Shown: positions 1 through 8,328, counted from the first letter of the stretch. The stretch: DNA of 22,969 nucleotides from Candidatus Alcyoniella australis (GCA_030765605.1 JAVCCG010000070.1:1-22969); one strand, 5' to 3'. Program-made: numbers and translations. Notes: generated from the letters alone by a model not told the origin.

Positions 1-323
1 CCGGTCAGGTCGGGGTGAAACCCGGCGCCCAGCTCGAGCAGCGCGGCCACGCGGCCGTCGATTCGCACGCGTCCGGCCGAGGGATCGAAGATGCTGGCCA
101 CCAGTTTAAGCAGCGTGGATTTGCCCGAACCGTTGCGCCCCATCACCGCCACGGTCTGGCCGTGCTCGACCTGGAAGCCGACGTTCTTCAGCGCGGGGAA
201 GATCTCGCAGGTATCGCTGCGCTTGACCTTGCTGATCAGCGTAGCCTTGAGGCTCGCCGAGCGCTCGTGGAACAGCCGGTAGTTAAGCGAGACGTTCTCA
301 AAGCTGATCGCCGGTCGCGCCAT
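1..323 (-). CDS. ABC transporter ATP-binding protein, Wzt-like (3' end beyond window)
   Basis: This is the N-terminal part, about 107 codons, of an ABC ATPase that would energise export of a surface polysaccharide across the inner membrane. The Walker A motif GRNGSGKST is at residues 62-70, and ELGAGFHPDLTG follows where Wzt/TagH-type ATPases carry the same sequence before the Q-loop region. The chain opens with MARPAISFENVSLNYRL, typical of this family. Its ATG shares one base with the TAA of the permease upstream (TAATG), so the two are translationally coupled. The rest of the protein, including Walker B and the signature motif, lies outside the window, so an extra C-terminal carbohydrate-binding domain cannot be assessed. 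Family assignment is secure from Walker A and the permease partner; the substrate is inferred from neighbouring glycosyltransferases. Confidence 0.9.
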   Translation of the reverse strand, partial: MARPAISFENVSLNYRLFHERSASLKATLISKVKRSDTCEIFPALKNVGFQVEHGQTVAVMGRNGSGKSTLLKLVASIFDPSAGRVRIDGRVAALLELGAGFHPDLT

Positions 324-1123
324 TACAGCTCCTTGGCGAAGGTGCGGCTGCGGGCGTTAAAGTGCCGCCAACCCAGAACCAGAAGCAGCGCGCCCCAGGC
401 CGCGGGATACCACAGCGCGAACCAGCCGGGCCAGGGCGTGCCCAGCAGCATCCAGCGGTAGAGCGCCAGTAGTTGCGCCAGTGGATTGTAGGCCAGCACG
501 CGCCCCACCGTCGCCATCTGGCCGGAGAAAATATCGAGGGTATAGAACACCGGCGTGAGGTAGAACAGGAACTGCAACAGCACTTCGAGAATTTGCCCCA
601 CATCGCGGTAGCTGACGTTCATACTCGAGACGAACAACGCCAATCCCAGCACCAGCACCAGCTCGACCAGCAACGGCACCGGCAGCAGCAGCATGCTCAG
701 CCGCAATCCTACGCCGGGGGTGAAGGCCACGAAGCAGATAAGCACCAGGCCGCTGAGGAACAGGTGCACCAGATTGGCCAGCACCGTGGCCAACGGCAGC
801 AGGTGACGCGGGAAGTGCACCTGCTTGACCAGCGATGAGTTGGCCACTACCGACAGCTGGCTGTTGGCCGTGGCCGTGCTGAAGAAGATCCAGGGAATGT
901 AGCCCGAGAGGAAGTAGAGGAAGTACGGCACGTGGCCCGGCAAACTGATGGCGATCTTCTGGAAGTTGGAGAAGATCAACGTGAAGATTCCCATCATCAG
1001 CAGCGGGTTGAGCAGGCTCCAGCCGATTCCCAGGGCGCTGCGCTTGTAGCGCAGCTTGACCTCTTTGACCACCAGCTGCGTGAGCAGGAAGCGGTAGCGG
1101 AAGGTCTGGGTCAGCAGCTTCAC
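323..1123 (-). CDS. ABC-2 type polysaccharide export permease, Wzm/TagG-like
   Basis: A 266-residue integral membrane protein, the usual length for the family. After a short cytoplasmic N-terminus with the typical VVKEVKLRYKRSALGIGWS segment come about six hydrophobic segments, ending with a short charged tail. I chose the GTG at 1123, two bases after the stop of the preceding glycosyltransferase, because the protein then starts VKLLTQTFRYRFLL as family members do; the longer open frame runs back through the neighbour and has no family character. It pairs with the ATPase that follows (one-base overlap) to form an exporter for a lipid-linked glycan, probably O-antigen-like or capsular. Two glycosyltransferases directly upstream support this. 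Wzm and TagG relatives cannot be separated here. Confidence 0.92.
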   Translation of the reverse strand: MKLLTQTFRYRFLLTQLVVKEVKLRYKRSALGIGWSLLNPLLMMGIFTLIFSNFQKIAISLPGHVPYFLYFLSGYIPWIFFSTATANSQLSVVANSSLVKQVHFPRHLLPLATVLANLVHLFLSGLVLICFVAFTPGVGLRLSMLLLPVPLLVELVLVLGLALFVSSMNVSYRDVGQILEVLLQFLFYLTPVFYTLDIFSGQMATVGRVLAYNPLAQLLALYRWMLLGTPWPGWFALWYPAAWGALLLVLGWRHFNARSRTFAKEL

Positions 1124-1125
1124 GT

Positions 1126-2103
1126 TCAGTGCTCGATCTTGGCCGGCAGCCTGCCGGTCAGCGCCAGGGCGGCGATGTTCTTGTAGACCAGGGCCATGCA
1201 CTCGGCCTCGTAGCGCTCCTCGGGATCGCCGCGATACCAGTAGCGCACTGCCCACAGCGAGAGGTAGCCCAAGCTTTTAAACAGCACCCACAGCCGCGTG
1301 AGCAGCCCGAAGAGCCGTCCGCGATATTTGCGCAGGAAGTAGAACTGGCTGCGGCGGTACTCGATCAGCGATGTGATCTTGTCGGTGGCCGCGGACTCGC
1401 CGCCGAAATGCACGATCTGGGTCTGCGAGTCGATGCAAACCCGAAAGCCCGCCTCTCGCGCACGGCGACACCAGTCGATGTCCTCGAAGTACATAAAGAT
1501 GTTCTCGTCCATCGGGCCGATCTTGTCCACGACCTCGCGCCGCACGAGCATGCACGAGCCCGCGACCCAGTCCACATTGCAGGTCCCGTTGAGGTTGTCC
1601 TCCAGCGCAGTGCGCACCGCGCTGTCATCGAGGCTCATCCGCATGTGGCGCGACTTGCGCTGGATCTCGCTGAGCACCGTGGGGAAGCGGCCCCAGGTGA
1701 GTTGAATCCGCCCCTGTCCGTCGACCTGTTTGCAGCCGACGATCCCCGCGCCGCTGCTCGAATCGAGAAATTGCACCAGCCGCTCCAGGGTTCCCGGCGG
1801 CACAACCGTATCGGGGTTGAGCAGCAGCAGCCGTCGGCCGCGACTGCGCTCGATGGCGCGGTTGTTGGCGCGCACGAACCCTAGGTTGCACTGGTTGGCG
1901 AACAGCAGCACGTCGCCGAAGCGCTCGCGCACCATCTGGGCCGAGCCGTCGTTGCTGTAGTTGTCGACCACCAGCACCTCGAGGCTCAGCGCGGTCTGCT
2001 GGGCGTAGATCGACTCGAGGCATGCGGCAAGCAGCTCGCCGGTATTGTAATTGACGATGATGATCGACAGGTCCAGCGGTTCGGCGTTCTGCGCGGGGCT
2101 CAT
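1126..2103 (-). CDS. Family 2 glycosyltransferase (rhamnosyltransferase-like)
   Basis: A 325-residue GT-A-fold glycosyltransferase, probably adding a sugar to a growing surface polysaccharide on the cytoplasmic face. It begins DLSIIIVNYNTGELL (residues 11-25), has the VVDNYSNDGS nucleotide-sugar-binding turn near 46-54, NPDT at 96-99 as the DxD-equivalent metal site, and MYFEDIDWCRRAREAGF at 204-220, the acidic catalytic-base region of WbbL-type enzymes. The ATG at 2103 overlaps the upstream gene's stop as ATGA; the same frame stays open further upstream but only runs opposite or across the neighbouring gene and is not family-like. The C-terminal 100 residues are basic and hydrophobic, likely membrane-associated. 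The sugar donor and acceptor cannot be told from sequence. Confidence 0.92.
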   Translation of the reverse strand: MSPAQNAEPLDLSIIIVNYNTGELLAACLESIYAQQTALSLEVLVVDNYSNDGSAQMVRERFGDVLLFANQCNLGFVRANNRAIERSRGRRLLLLNPDTVVPPGTLERLVQFLDSSSGAGIVGCKQVDGQGRIQLTWGRFPTVLSEIQRKSRHMRMSLDDSAVRTALEDNLNGTCNVDWVAGSCMLVRREVVDKIGPMDENIFMYFEDIDWCRRAREAGFRVCIDSQTQIVHFGGESAATDKITSLIEYRRSQFYFLRKYRGRLFGLLTRLWVLFKSLGYLSLWAVRYWYRGDPEERYEAECMALVYKNIAALALTGRLPAKIEH

Positions 2104-3017
2104 CGCTCCCTCCGCCGGATCGAGCGGCGTTTGCGCAGCATCCGCGGCAGCAGTCCCAACCCGCTGATCAGGAACCGCAAGTAGCCCGGGTCGTCCACTG
2201 CCCGCGACAGCGTGCGCAGCGTCTCCCAGATCAACTGCCGGGGCAGCACGGTTATCAGCTCGATCCATGTATATCTCTCGTTCTTTAAAAACAGCCACAG
2301 GCGATTCAGATCGGCCCTGCGGCGGATCTGCGTGCCGTGAGCGCGCGGGCCGCTGCGCGGATGCTCGCCCCGCGCCCGGGGTTCGTACAGACAACGCCAG
2401 CCCGCATTGCGTGCGCGCCAGGCGAGGTCCACGTCCTCGTAGTAGGCGAAGAAATCCTCGTCGAACACCTCGCCGTCCGGCGCCAGCTCGTCCAGGGCCG
2501 CCCGGCGGTAGATAGCGGCCGCGGCCGATGGACCCAGCGGCTCGTCGCGCAACCGGGGCGTGTCGTATTGGCCGCGGTCGGGCTCGCCCTCACCGCGATC
2601 GGTCGGCTGCAACCGTGCGCGGCCCAGCACGATCCCCGTGCTGTCCAGCGGACCCTCGGGCCCCTTGAGCAGCTTGCCGTAGGCGCTTGCCGCCTGCGGG
2701 TCGGTCTGCAAAGCGTCGACCAGCAGAGCGACGAAATCCGGCTCGAGCCTGGCGTCGGGATTGATAAAGAGCACGTACTCGCCGTTGCAGCGGGCCACTC
2801 CGGCATTATTGGCAACGCTGAACCCCAGATTGCGCGGCAGTCCCAACACCTGGGCCCCGGCCTCGCGCGCGATCTGAACGCTGCGATCAAAGCTGGCGTT
2901 GTCGACCACCAGCAGCTCCAGCGCTGGCCAAGTCTGGTCCCGCAACGACTCCAGGCACTGCCCGAGGTCGCGTTCGCTGTTGTGGCTGACCACAATCGCG
3001 CTTACCAACGGCGGCAA
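2100..3017 (-). CDS. Family 2 glycosyltransferase
   Basis: A 305-residue GT2 enzyme and first gene of the polysaccharide operon. Visible motifs are VSAIVVSHNSERDLGQ (residues 5-20), VVDNASFDRS near 37-46, FINPDA at 84-89 and FAYYEDVDLAWRARNAGW at 190-207, the last being the usual catalytic-base segment. The start is a TTG at 3017; no ATG or GTG fits, and a strong purine-rich ribosome site (GGGAGGGAG) lies a few bases upstream, which supports TTG. The C-terminus is strongly basic (RKRRSIRRRER), suggesting peripheral membrane contact. The gene overlaps the next by four bases. Similarity to the following glycosyltransferase suggests an old duplication with specialisation for successive sugars; that is inference. 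Confidence 0.9.
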   Translation of the reverse strand: MPPLVSAIVVSHNSERDLGQCLESLRDQTWPALELLVVDNASFDRSVQIAREAGAQVLGLPRNLGFSVANNAGVARCNGEYVLFINPDARLEPDFVALLVDALQTDPQAASAYGKLLKGPEGPLDSTGIVLGRARLQPTDRGEGEPDRGQYDTPRLRDEPLGPSAAAAIYRRAALDELAPDGEVFDEDFFAYYEDVDLAWRARNAGWRCLYEPRARGEHPRSGPRAHGTQIRRRADLNRLWLFLKNERYTWIELITVLPRQLIWETLRTLSRAVDDPGYLRFLISGLGLLPRMLRKRRSIRRRER

Positions 3018-3071
3018 ATCTCCCTCCCGCGACTATGCAAAACGTACACCCCCATGCGGGCAGGAAGCTAT

Positions 3072-3100
3072 GTTGTAAGGGCCCGATTGTATTGTGTCAA
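3072..3100 (-). promoter_or_regulatory. Sigma-70-type promoter of the polysaccharide export operon
   Basis: On the minus strand a perfect TTGACA (3100-3095) is followed by a 17-base spacer and TACAAC (3077-3072, four of six consensus). Transcription would start near 3065, leaving a leader of about 48 bases before the TTG start at 3017. It fits as promoter of the two glycosyltransferases and the exporter genes. It was read by eye and has not been tested. Confidence 0.55.
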
Positions 3101-3206
3101 TATCCGCACGGCCGGCGATAAGCCGGATCGAGGCGCGTAAGCAACCCCTGTTGCGGTTGCACGATCCGTTGCTTGAGGACAATCGGACCTGGATTATCCA
3201 TGATGA

Positions 3207-3890
3207 TTAGAACAGATTGAACTTGGCGGTCATCAGTGCGCTCAGCGGAAGGTAGTCCAGCTCGATCTCGGCGCTGTCCGTGTCGTTGAGATCCACGTCG
3301 AACTGCATGTCCATCGCGTAGTTGAAACGCAGCTCCAGGCCGAAGCAGACCCAATCGGCGCCGTACATATCGACGCCCGCGGCCAGCGTGACCTGGGGCG
3401 CGTAGACCTGCTGGGCCTCGCCATCGAACTCGGCGTGGACATAGGCCAGGCCCGGGCCCAGCGCGGCGTAGGGCGTGAAGCGACCTTCGTAGAAATAGAG
3501 CCAGGCCAGCAGCTGAGCCTGCCAGAGGCTGAAAAACATTTTGGTGTCGTAGCTCCCCGGGGCGCCGTCGAGTTCCAAATCGCCGCGCAGTTCGCCGCGA
3601 AATCCGCTGTAGTCGGCCTCGAGCCCCACGGCGTAGCGGATCAGTCCCGGCCTTGGGGAGTAGGCGCAGCTCAGCCCGTAGAACACGCTGGGGTCCAGAT
3701 AGCTGTCGTCGTCAACGTCCATCTGCTGCACGCCTTGTTCGGCGCGCTGGACATCGACGTTCCAATTACAGAGCGGTAAAAACGAGTACCCGCCTTGCAC
3801 GCCCAGCTGCCAGCGCGAGCCCTCGGCGGCCAGGGCTGCCGTCGAACACAGCAGGATTATAGCCAATCCGATCGTAATGCTGTTTCTCAT
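3207..3890 (-). CDS. Small secreted outer-membrane beta-barrel protein (hypothetical)
   Basis: A 227-residue protein with a clear Sec signal peptide (MRNSITIGLAIILLCSTAALA, cleavage near residue 21) followed by alternating amphipathic strands rich in Tyr, Trp and Gly, and ending KFNLF. A C-terminal Phe is the usual signal for barrel insertion by the BAM machinery. The repeated pattern of segments such as RWQLGVQGGYSF, LIRYAVGLEADYSGF and VCFGLELRFNYAMDM matches OmpW/OmpA-like eight-stranded barrels, but I recognise no specific family. I chose the ATG at 3890; a GTG three codons upstream is possible but sits inside the GGTGGAG ribosome-site-like sequence. It stands alone, 189 bases upstream of the polysaccharide operon and divergent from the next gene. 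Its function is unknown. Confidence 0.8.
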   Translation of the reverse strand: MRNSITIGLAIILLCSTAALAAEGSRWQLGVQGGYSFLPLCNWNVDVQRAEQGVQQMDVDDDSYLDPSVFYGLSCAYSPRPGLIRYAVGLEADYSGFRGELRGDLELDGAPGSYDTKMFFSLWQAQLLAWLYFYEGRFTPYAALGPGLAYVHAEFDGEAQQVYAPQVTLAAGVDMYGADWVCFGLELRFNYAMDMQFDVDLNDTDSAEIELDYLPLSALMTAKFNLF

Positions 3891-4030
3891 TCGCTCCACC
3901 GATTGCCCGAATTAATCATGACAAACCTTCATGAACAATCCAGGCCTTGATTATCCCTGGTCTAACTGTACTTATAGCAGTCAGCCCAACCAGCGGGCAA
4001 GCCATGTCAAGGTCAGTGTTTAGGGCCCGC

Positions 4031-4060
4031 TTGACAAGCTGACGAGCCGTAGACTAAAGT
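4031..4060 (+). promoter_or_regulatory. Sigma-70-type promoter of the 4086-6768 operon
   Basis: A perfect TTGACA at 4031-4036, an 18-base spacer and TAAAGT at 4055-4060 (four of six) stand 25 bases before the ATG at 4086. Predicted transcription start near 4066 gives a leader of about 20 bases. The site lies in the 195-base gap between divergent genes. A second AT-rich element, TATATT, follows but is too far from TTGACA. Confidence 0.5.
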
Positions 4061-4085
4061 TGTATATTCGCGCGGTCACGGTGAG

Positions 4086-4706
4086 ATGCACTGTTGTATA
4101 ACACATTGTAACTTCTCGATTTTCGAGAGAAATTTTGTTTGCGCGCAGCGCGAGTGTACACGTTCGCCCAAAAGCGTCCTGGCGCGCGCCGCCACTTTGG
4201 CGCTACTGCTGCTGCTGATCCTCTGCTGCTGCCCGGCCGTTGCGCAGGCGCCCACGCCCTCGCCTACCAAGGGTGTGCTGCTGTTTCGCTATACCAACGC
4301 CGACGGCAAGTACCTCTACACCGACAACTACAACGCGATCCCGCGCGAGCTGCGCGATACCGCGGTCCGCGGCACTTTCCTGCCCGATGACAGCGGCCAA
4401 CCCCCCGAGGACGCGCCGCCGGGCGCGGAGCTGACCGGCCGCATCGACCACTTCGACAACACCTACCGCATCGAGAGCGACTATTTGTACATCCAGGGCA
4501 AGGTGCGCAACGGCACCAACGCCACGGTCTCCTCGGTCAAGGTGCGCGTAACGTTCTTCAATTCAGCGGGCGGCACGGTGCGCACCGAGTCGACGCTGAT
4601 CAATCCGCTCGAGCTCTCGCCCGGCGCGGTGGGAAGCTATCAGTTGATCTTCAAGATGCAGCCGGACATCGCGACATTTAAAACCGAGATAAACTGGAAG
4701 AGATGA
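4086..4706 (+). CDS. Secreted protein with DUF4124-like and FxLYD-like domains
   Basis: A 206-residue exported protein. Residues about 30-54 form a signal peptide with a Leu/Cys-rich core and AVAQA cleavage site; the unusually long 30-residue N-region leaves the start uncertain, but no better in-frame start exists. Residues about 62-90 (LLFRYTNADGKYLYTDN) resemble DUF4124, a short domain of periplasmic envelope proteins. Residues about 130-200 (DYLYIQGKVRNGTNATVSSV, then PGAVGSYQLIF) match the FxLYD pattern, a small immunoglobulin-like beta-sandwich. Its stop overlaps the next start (ATGA), making it first gene of a three-gene operon with a SAM-hydrolysing enzyme and an HKD phospholipase. The role is unknown; envelope location is inferred. 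Confidence 0.75.
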   Translation: MHCCITHCNFSIFERNFVCAQRECTRSPKSVLARAATLALLLLLILCCCPAVAQAPTPSPTKGVLLFRYTNADGKYLYTDNYNAIPRELRDTAVRGTFLPDDSGQPPEDAPPGAELTGRIDHFDNTYRIESDYLYIQGKVRNGTNATVSSVKVRVTFFNSAGGTVRTESTLINPLELSPGAVGSYQLIFKMQPDIATFKTEINWKR

Positions 4707-5509
4707 CCATGCGCGCCACAAAACTCGTCACCCTGTTGTCCGACTTCGGCCCCTGCGATCCCTACGCCGGCGCAATGAAAGGCGCGGTGCTCGCCGTGGA
4801 TCCCTCGTTGCAGCTGGTGGATATCACGCACCAGATCGAGCCGCAGAACGTTCTGGCCGGCGCGCTGTCGTTACGGGCCTACGCCTTCGTCTTTCCCGCG
4901 GGCACCGTGCACCTAGCGGTGGTCGACCCCGAGGTCGGCGCGGAACGCAGGCCGATGGTGGCGCAGGCCAACGGCCGGATGTTCGTCGGCCCGGACAACG
5001 GGCTGTTTACCTTCGTACTCGGGCCCCAGGCCGAGGCGTTCGAGATCGCCGATCCCGGAGTGTTCCGCCAGCCGGTCTCGCCGGTGTTCCACGGCCGCGA
5101 CATCTTCGGCCCGGCGGCCGGGCACCTGGCCTGCGGCCGCTCGCCCGCGACCTTCGGCCCGCGCATCGACCAACCGGTGCGGTTGATGATCCCGCGGCCG
5201 CACTCGATCGACGGCGGAGTCGAGGGCGAGGTGATGCACATCGATTGCTTCGGCAACCTGACCACCAACGTGCCCTCGCAGTTGCTGAGCAAGTTCGGGC
5301 CGCCCCAGCGGCTGTCGGTGGAGATCGGCGGGCAGCTGATCCTCGGGATGTGCAGCAACTATTCCGAGGCTCAACACGGCGGACTGCTGATGCTCGTGGG
5401 CTCGGCCGGATTCGTCGAGATCGCCGTCAACCAGGGCTCGGCGGCCAAACTAATGAACGTCGAGGTCGGCCACAGCCTACGCATTATCGGTAGCCAGACC
5501 AACGACTGA
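4703..5509 (+). CDS. S-adenosyl-L-methionine hydroxide adenosyltransferase (DUF62 / SAM hydrolase)
   Basis: A 268-residue member of the fluorinase/chlorinase/DUF62 superfamily. Non-halogenating members use water or hydroxide to split S-adenosylmethionine into adenosine and methionine. Seen here: LLSDFG and DPYAGAMKG near the N-terminus (SAM binding), VVDPEVGAERR with Asp75 and Arg82, FHGRDIFGPAAGHL with His130, and DCFGNLTTN in the C-terminal barrel. Asp, Arg and His correspond to the triad known for hydroxide adenosyltransferases; I see no halide-specific insertion. The ATG at 4703 overlaps the previous stop, but the ATG at 4709 has better spacing to GGAAG and may be the real start (266 residues). 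The next gene begins in the stop codon (TGATG). No signal peptide, so cytoplasmic. Confidence 0.92.
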   Translation: MTMRATKLVTLLSDFGPCDPYAGAMKGAVLAVDPSLQLVDITHQIEPQNVLAGALSLRAYAFVFPAGTVHLAVVDPEVGAERRPMVAQANGRMFVGPDNGLFTFVLGPQAEAFEIADPGVFRQPVSPVFHGRDIFGPAAGHLACGRSPATFGPRIDQPVRLMIPRPHSIDGGVEGEVMHIDCFGNLTTNVPSQLLSKFGPPQRLSVEIGGQLILGMCSNYSEAQHGGLLMLVGSAGFVEIAVNQGSAAKLMNVEVGHSLRIIGSQTND

Positions 5510-6768
5510 TGCGTTCGCCGCAAATCAGCCTTGCGCGCGTCGCAGCCCTGGCGTTTATCCCGCTGCTGATCGTCTGCTGCGCCCCGGTGCAGACCGGCTA
5601 CTACCGTTTTAACCAGGACCCCTACTCCGAGCTGTTCATCGATCTGCTCAACGACGTATGCGACGAGCCGATGGTCGGCGGCAACTACGTCGAACTGCTG
5701 GTCAACGGAGTCGAGATTTTGCCGGGCATGCTCGAGGCCATCGAAAATGCCGAGCACAGCGTGAATCTCGAGAGCTACATCATTTACGACGACGAGGTCG
5801 GTCACCAGTTCGCCGAGGCGCTGATCCGCAAAGCCGAGCAGGGCGTGGCCGTGCGGCTGATGTTCGACTACTTCGGCGGCAAGCTCAGCGATCCGTGGAT
5901 CGAGGCGCTCAAACGCGCGGGGGTCGAGGTGGTCAACTTCAATCCCTTCCATTGGTACGCAATGCTCAAGGGCGACTTCCGCACCCATCGCAAGCTGATG
6001 GTGATCGACGGCCGCATCGGCTTTGCCGGCGGAGTCTGCTTGGCCAACGAATGGCGCGGAGATGCCGACGCTCCGGACCACTGGCGCGATACCCACGTGC
6101 GCGTCGAGGGGCCGGTGGTGCATCAGATGCAGGATCTGTTCTGGCGCAACTGGACGCGCGCGGGCAAGCTCTCCGACTACTCCGAAGATTACTACCCCTA
6201 CATCCCGCCCAAAGGCGACATGCTCTGCGGAGTGGTCGGACGTTTCGAGCAGGGGCGCGGCAGCCGCATCCGCGAGATGTTCCTGCTGCCGCTGGCCGCC
6301 AGCCAGGAGAACTACTGGGCGTCGATTGCCTACTTCACCCCGGACTACGACGTGATCAGCGCGTTCTCCGACGCCGTGGATCGCGGCGTGGACATCCGCT
6401 TTATCGTGCCCGGCGAGGCCAACGACCTGCCGATGGTGCGGCGGCTGTCGATGAAGTACTACGGCCGAATGCTCAAAGAGGGCGTGCGGATTTTCGAGTA
6501 CCAGGGGACCAACATGCACGCCAAGACCGTGACCTGCGACGGCGTGTGGTCCACGGTCGGCTCGTCGAACATGAACAACCGCGCATTCGTGCACAATGCC
6601 GAGAACAACCTGGTGATTTACGACGAGGAGTTCGCCCTGCAAATGGAGCAGCTCTATCGCCTGGACCTGGCGCGCAGCCGCGAGATCTCGTTGGCCGAGT
6701 GGAAAACCCGACCGTTGCGCAAGCGCTTCTACGAACAGATCTGGGGCATCCTCGAGGGCTGGATGTAG
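5509..6768 (+). CDS. Phospholipase D / cardiolipin synthase-like HKD protein
   Basis: A 419-residue protein with two HKD phosphodiesterase motifs: HRKLMVIDG (His160, Lys162, Asp167) and HAKTVTCDG (His337, Lys339, Asp344), each followed by the usual GG/GSSN serine or glycine turn. The layout and length match ClsB-type cardiolipin synthases, which join phosphatidyl groups in the inner membrane. The N-terminus (LAFIPLLIVCC) is a hydrophobic export or anchor segment ending in Cys-Cys; it looks like a lipoprotein signal but lacks Gly, Ala or Ser before the cysteine, so lipidation is doubtful. The ATG shares one base with the preceding stop. Coupling to a SAM-hydrolysing enzyme and an envelope protein is unusual. 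Phosphatidyl transfer is the family expectation; other phosphodiester substrates are possible. Confidence 0.9.
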   Translation: MRSPQISLARVAALAFIPLLIVCCAPVQTGYYRFNQDPYSELFIDLLNDVCDEPMVGGNYVELLVNGVEILPGMLEAIENAEHSVNLESYIIYDDEVGHQFAEALIRKAEQGVAVRLMFDYFGGKLSDPWIEALKRAGVEVVNFNPFHWYAMLKGDFRTHRKLMVIDGRIGFAGGVCLANEWRGDADAPDHWRDTHVRVEGPVVHQMQDLFWRNWTRAGKLSDYSEDYYPYIPPKGDMLCGVVGRFEQGRGSRIREMFLLPLAASQENYWASIAYFTPDYDVISAFSDAVDRGVDIRFIVPGEANDLPMVRRLSMKYYGRMLKEGVRIFEYQGTNMHAKTVTCDGVWSTVGSSNMNNRAFVHNAENNLVIYDEEFALQMEQLYRLDLARSREISLAEWKTRPLRKRFYEQIWGILEGWM

Positions 6769-6783
6769 GCAGCTTAGAGCTGC
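6769..6783 (+). terminator. Stem-loop right after the HKD gene (weak terminator candidate)
   Basis: GCAGCT, loop TAG, then AGCTGC begins immediately after the stop codon at 6768. The stem is perfect over 6 bp, but no T-tract follows, so it may only be a 3'-end stabiliser. Confidence 0.3.
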
Positions 6784-6881
6784 ACCAAAACTCGCAAGCG
6801 GACCTGCACGTGGCTCAACGTTGCTCTCCGCGACGCGGCATGGGTCGATGCAAAAAGACCAGGGAAATATGCGAGCCATGT

Positions 6882-6898
6882 GGCGGCTCCAAGCCGCC
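6882..6898 (-). terminator. GC stem-loop just downstream of pyruvate kinase
   Basis: A perfect 7-bp stem (GGCGGCT, loop CCA, AGCCGCC) lies five bases past the pyk stop codon. No T-run follows directly on the minus strand; a TTTTT occurs about 20 bases further on. It could end transcripts from either of the two convergent genes. Confidence 0.35.
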
Positions 6899-6903
6899 CC
6901 CTG

Positions 6904-8328
6904 TTAAACCTTGTGGATCACCAGGGTGTCGGTCGATCCGGTGGTGCCCAGCTCGCGGCCGTAGACCAGTACCAGTACGTCTTTTTTGCGCGCCAATCCG
7001 GCCGTGCGCAATGCGGCCGAAGCTGCCTGGGCCACATCGTCGATCCGGCCGATGTTGTCGATGGTCAGCGGGGTCACGCCCCAGCACAGGGCCAGCGAGT
7101 TGCGCACCTGCGCATCGGGGGTCAGGGCGCAGATCGGCGTGGTCGGGCGCAACGACGAGATCAGCCGGGCCGACGCGCCGCTGCGGGTAAAGGCGACGAT
7201 CCAACGCGCGCCGGAGCGCTGCGCAGCCTCGCACGCCGCGTCGCCCACAGCCCCTCCGGCCGACGAGGTGGCCTCGCGGCGGGTGATTGCCTGGCCGGGC
7301 AGTTCCTGCTCCACGTAGCGCGTCACCGCGTCCATGGTCTTGACCGCTCGTAGCGGGTATTTGCCGCTGGCGGTCTCGGCCGAGAGCATCACCGCGTCGG
7401 TGCCGTCGAGAATCGCGTTGGCCACGTCCGAGACCTCGGCGCGGGTGGGCAACGGCGAGACGGTCATTGACTCGAGCATTTGGGTGGCGGTGATGCAAGG
7501 CTTGCCCGCGGCGTTGGCCACGCTGATGATTTGTTTTTGCAGCACCGGGACCTGATGGATCGGCAGCGAGACGCCCAAATCTCCGCGGGCGACCATCACG
7601 CAGTCCGCGCAATCGACGATGCTCTGCAGGTTGTCGATGGCCTCGGGGCGCTCGAGCTTGGCGATGATCGGCAGCTCGCGTCCGGCGCGGCGCGTCAGCC
7701 TGCGTACGTGTTCCACGTCCTGGGCGCTGCGCACGAAACTGGCGGCGATGTAGTCGAACCCGAGCTCCACAGCCTGGCGGATCGCAATCCGGTCGCGCGG
7801 TCCCACGGTCGGCACGTCCAACGTCCCGGCCAGGGTGATGCCCTTGCGCGAGCGCAAAATGCCGCCGTCGATCACCTTGCAAAGTGCTCGGTTGCCCTCG
7901 ATCCGTTCGACCTTGAGCCGAATCAGACCATCGTCGAGAAAGAGCATGTCGCCCGCGTTAAGCGCCTCGCCGATCAGCCGCTGCGGAACCGGGATCGCGT
8001 TGGGACCCGCACCGCGCGCTGATTTACGACCGATCAGCAGAGTCACGCGGCCGGCCGCCCGCAGCTCCAGGGCGTCCCCCTCCAGCTCGCCGATGCGCAG
8101 CTTGGGTCCCGGCAGGTCGGCCAGTAGCGCCAGCGGACGCTTGGCGCGCACGGCGGCCGCGCGCAGCCTGCGCACCAGCTGGGGCACGAACGCTGGATCG
8201 GCGTGGGAGTAGTTGACGCGCGCCATGTCGAGCCCGGCGCGCAGCAGCGCGTCGATACTACGGCGCGACGAGCAGGCCGGTCCCATGGTGGCGACGATTT
8301 TAACTCTGCGCGTGTGGCCTTTGCTCAT
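6904..8328 (-). CDS. pyk: Pyruvate kinase
   Basis: A 474-residue pyruvate kinase, which transfers phosphate from phosphoenolpyruvate to ADP in the last step of glycolysis. Seen: [13 protein letters not shown] at the N-terminus, RVNYSHA (ATP site), [10 protein letters not shown] at the B-domain edge, [14 protein letters not shown], the active site [14 protein letters not shown] with catalytic Lys and metal-binding Glu, [10 protein letters not shown] with metal-binding Asp, and TATQMLESM. The C-terminal allosteric domain is complete and ends LVIHKV. Oddities: Ser replaces the usual Glu after ARGDLGV, and NYSHA stands for the common NFSHG. The ATG at 8328 has an AGGAC about 10 bases upstream. 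A strong hairpin terminator ends only 22 bases before the ATG, so its own promoter is not obvious. Confidence 0.96.
   Translation of the reverse strand: MSKGHTRRVKIVATMGPACSSRRSIDALLRAGLDMARVNYSHADPAFVPQLVRRLRAAAVRAKRPLALLADLPGPKLRIGELEGDALELRAAGRVTLLIGRKSARGAGPNAIPVPQRLIGEALNAGDMLFLDDGLIRLKVERIEGNRALCKVIDGGILRSRKGITLAGTLDVPTVGPRDRIAIRQAVELGFDYIAASFVRSAQDVEHVRRLTRRAGRELPIIAKLERPEAIDNLQSIVDCADCVMVARGDLGVSLPIHQVPVLQKQIISVANAAGKPCITATQMLESMTVSPLPTRAEVSDVANAILDGTDAVMLSAETASGKYPLRAVKTMDAVTRYVEQELPGQAITRREATSSAGGAVGDAACEAAQRSGARWIVAFTRSGASARLISSLRPTTPICALTPDAQVRNSLALCWGVTPLTIDNIGRIDDVAQAASAALRTAGLARKKDVLVLVYGRELGTTGSTDTLVIHKV

Noticed and set aside
2104-2394. N-terminal extension of the second glycosyltransferase by about 97 codons
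   Set aside because: The extension runs through the end of the upstream gene and is Ala/Arg/Pro-rich with no similarity to the family; the ATGA overlap start is normal.
3141-3160. Stem GCAACC/GGTTGC as terminator of the small barrel gene
   Set aside because: Only 6 bp with an 8-base loop and no T-tract in either direction.
5371-6879. Long open frame of about 500 codons on the minus strand across the HKD and SAM genes
   Set aside because: Its product is His/Val/Asp-rich with no domain, and lies opposite two genes with complete catalytic motifs.
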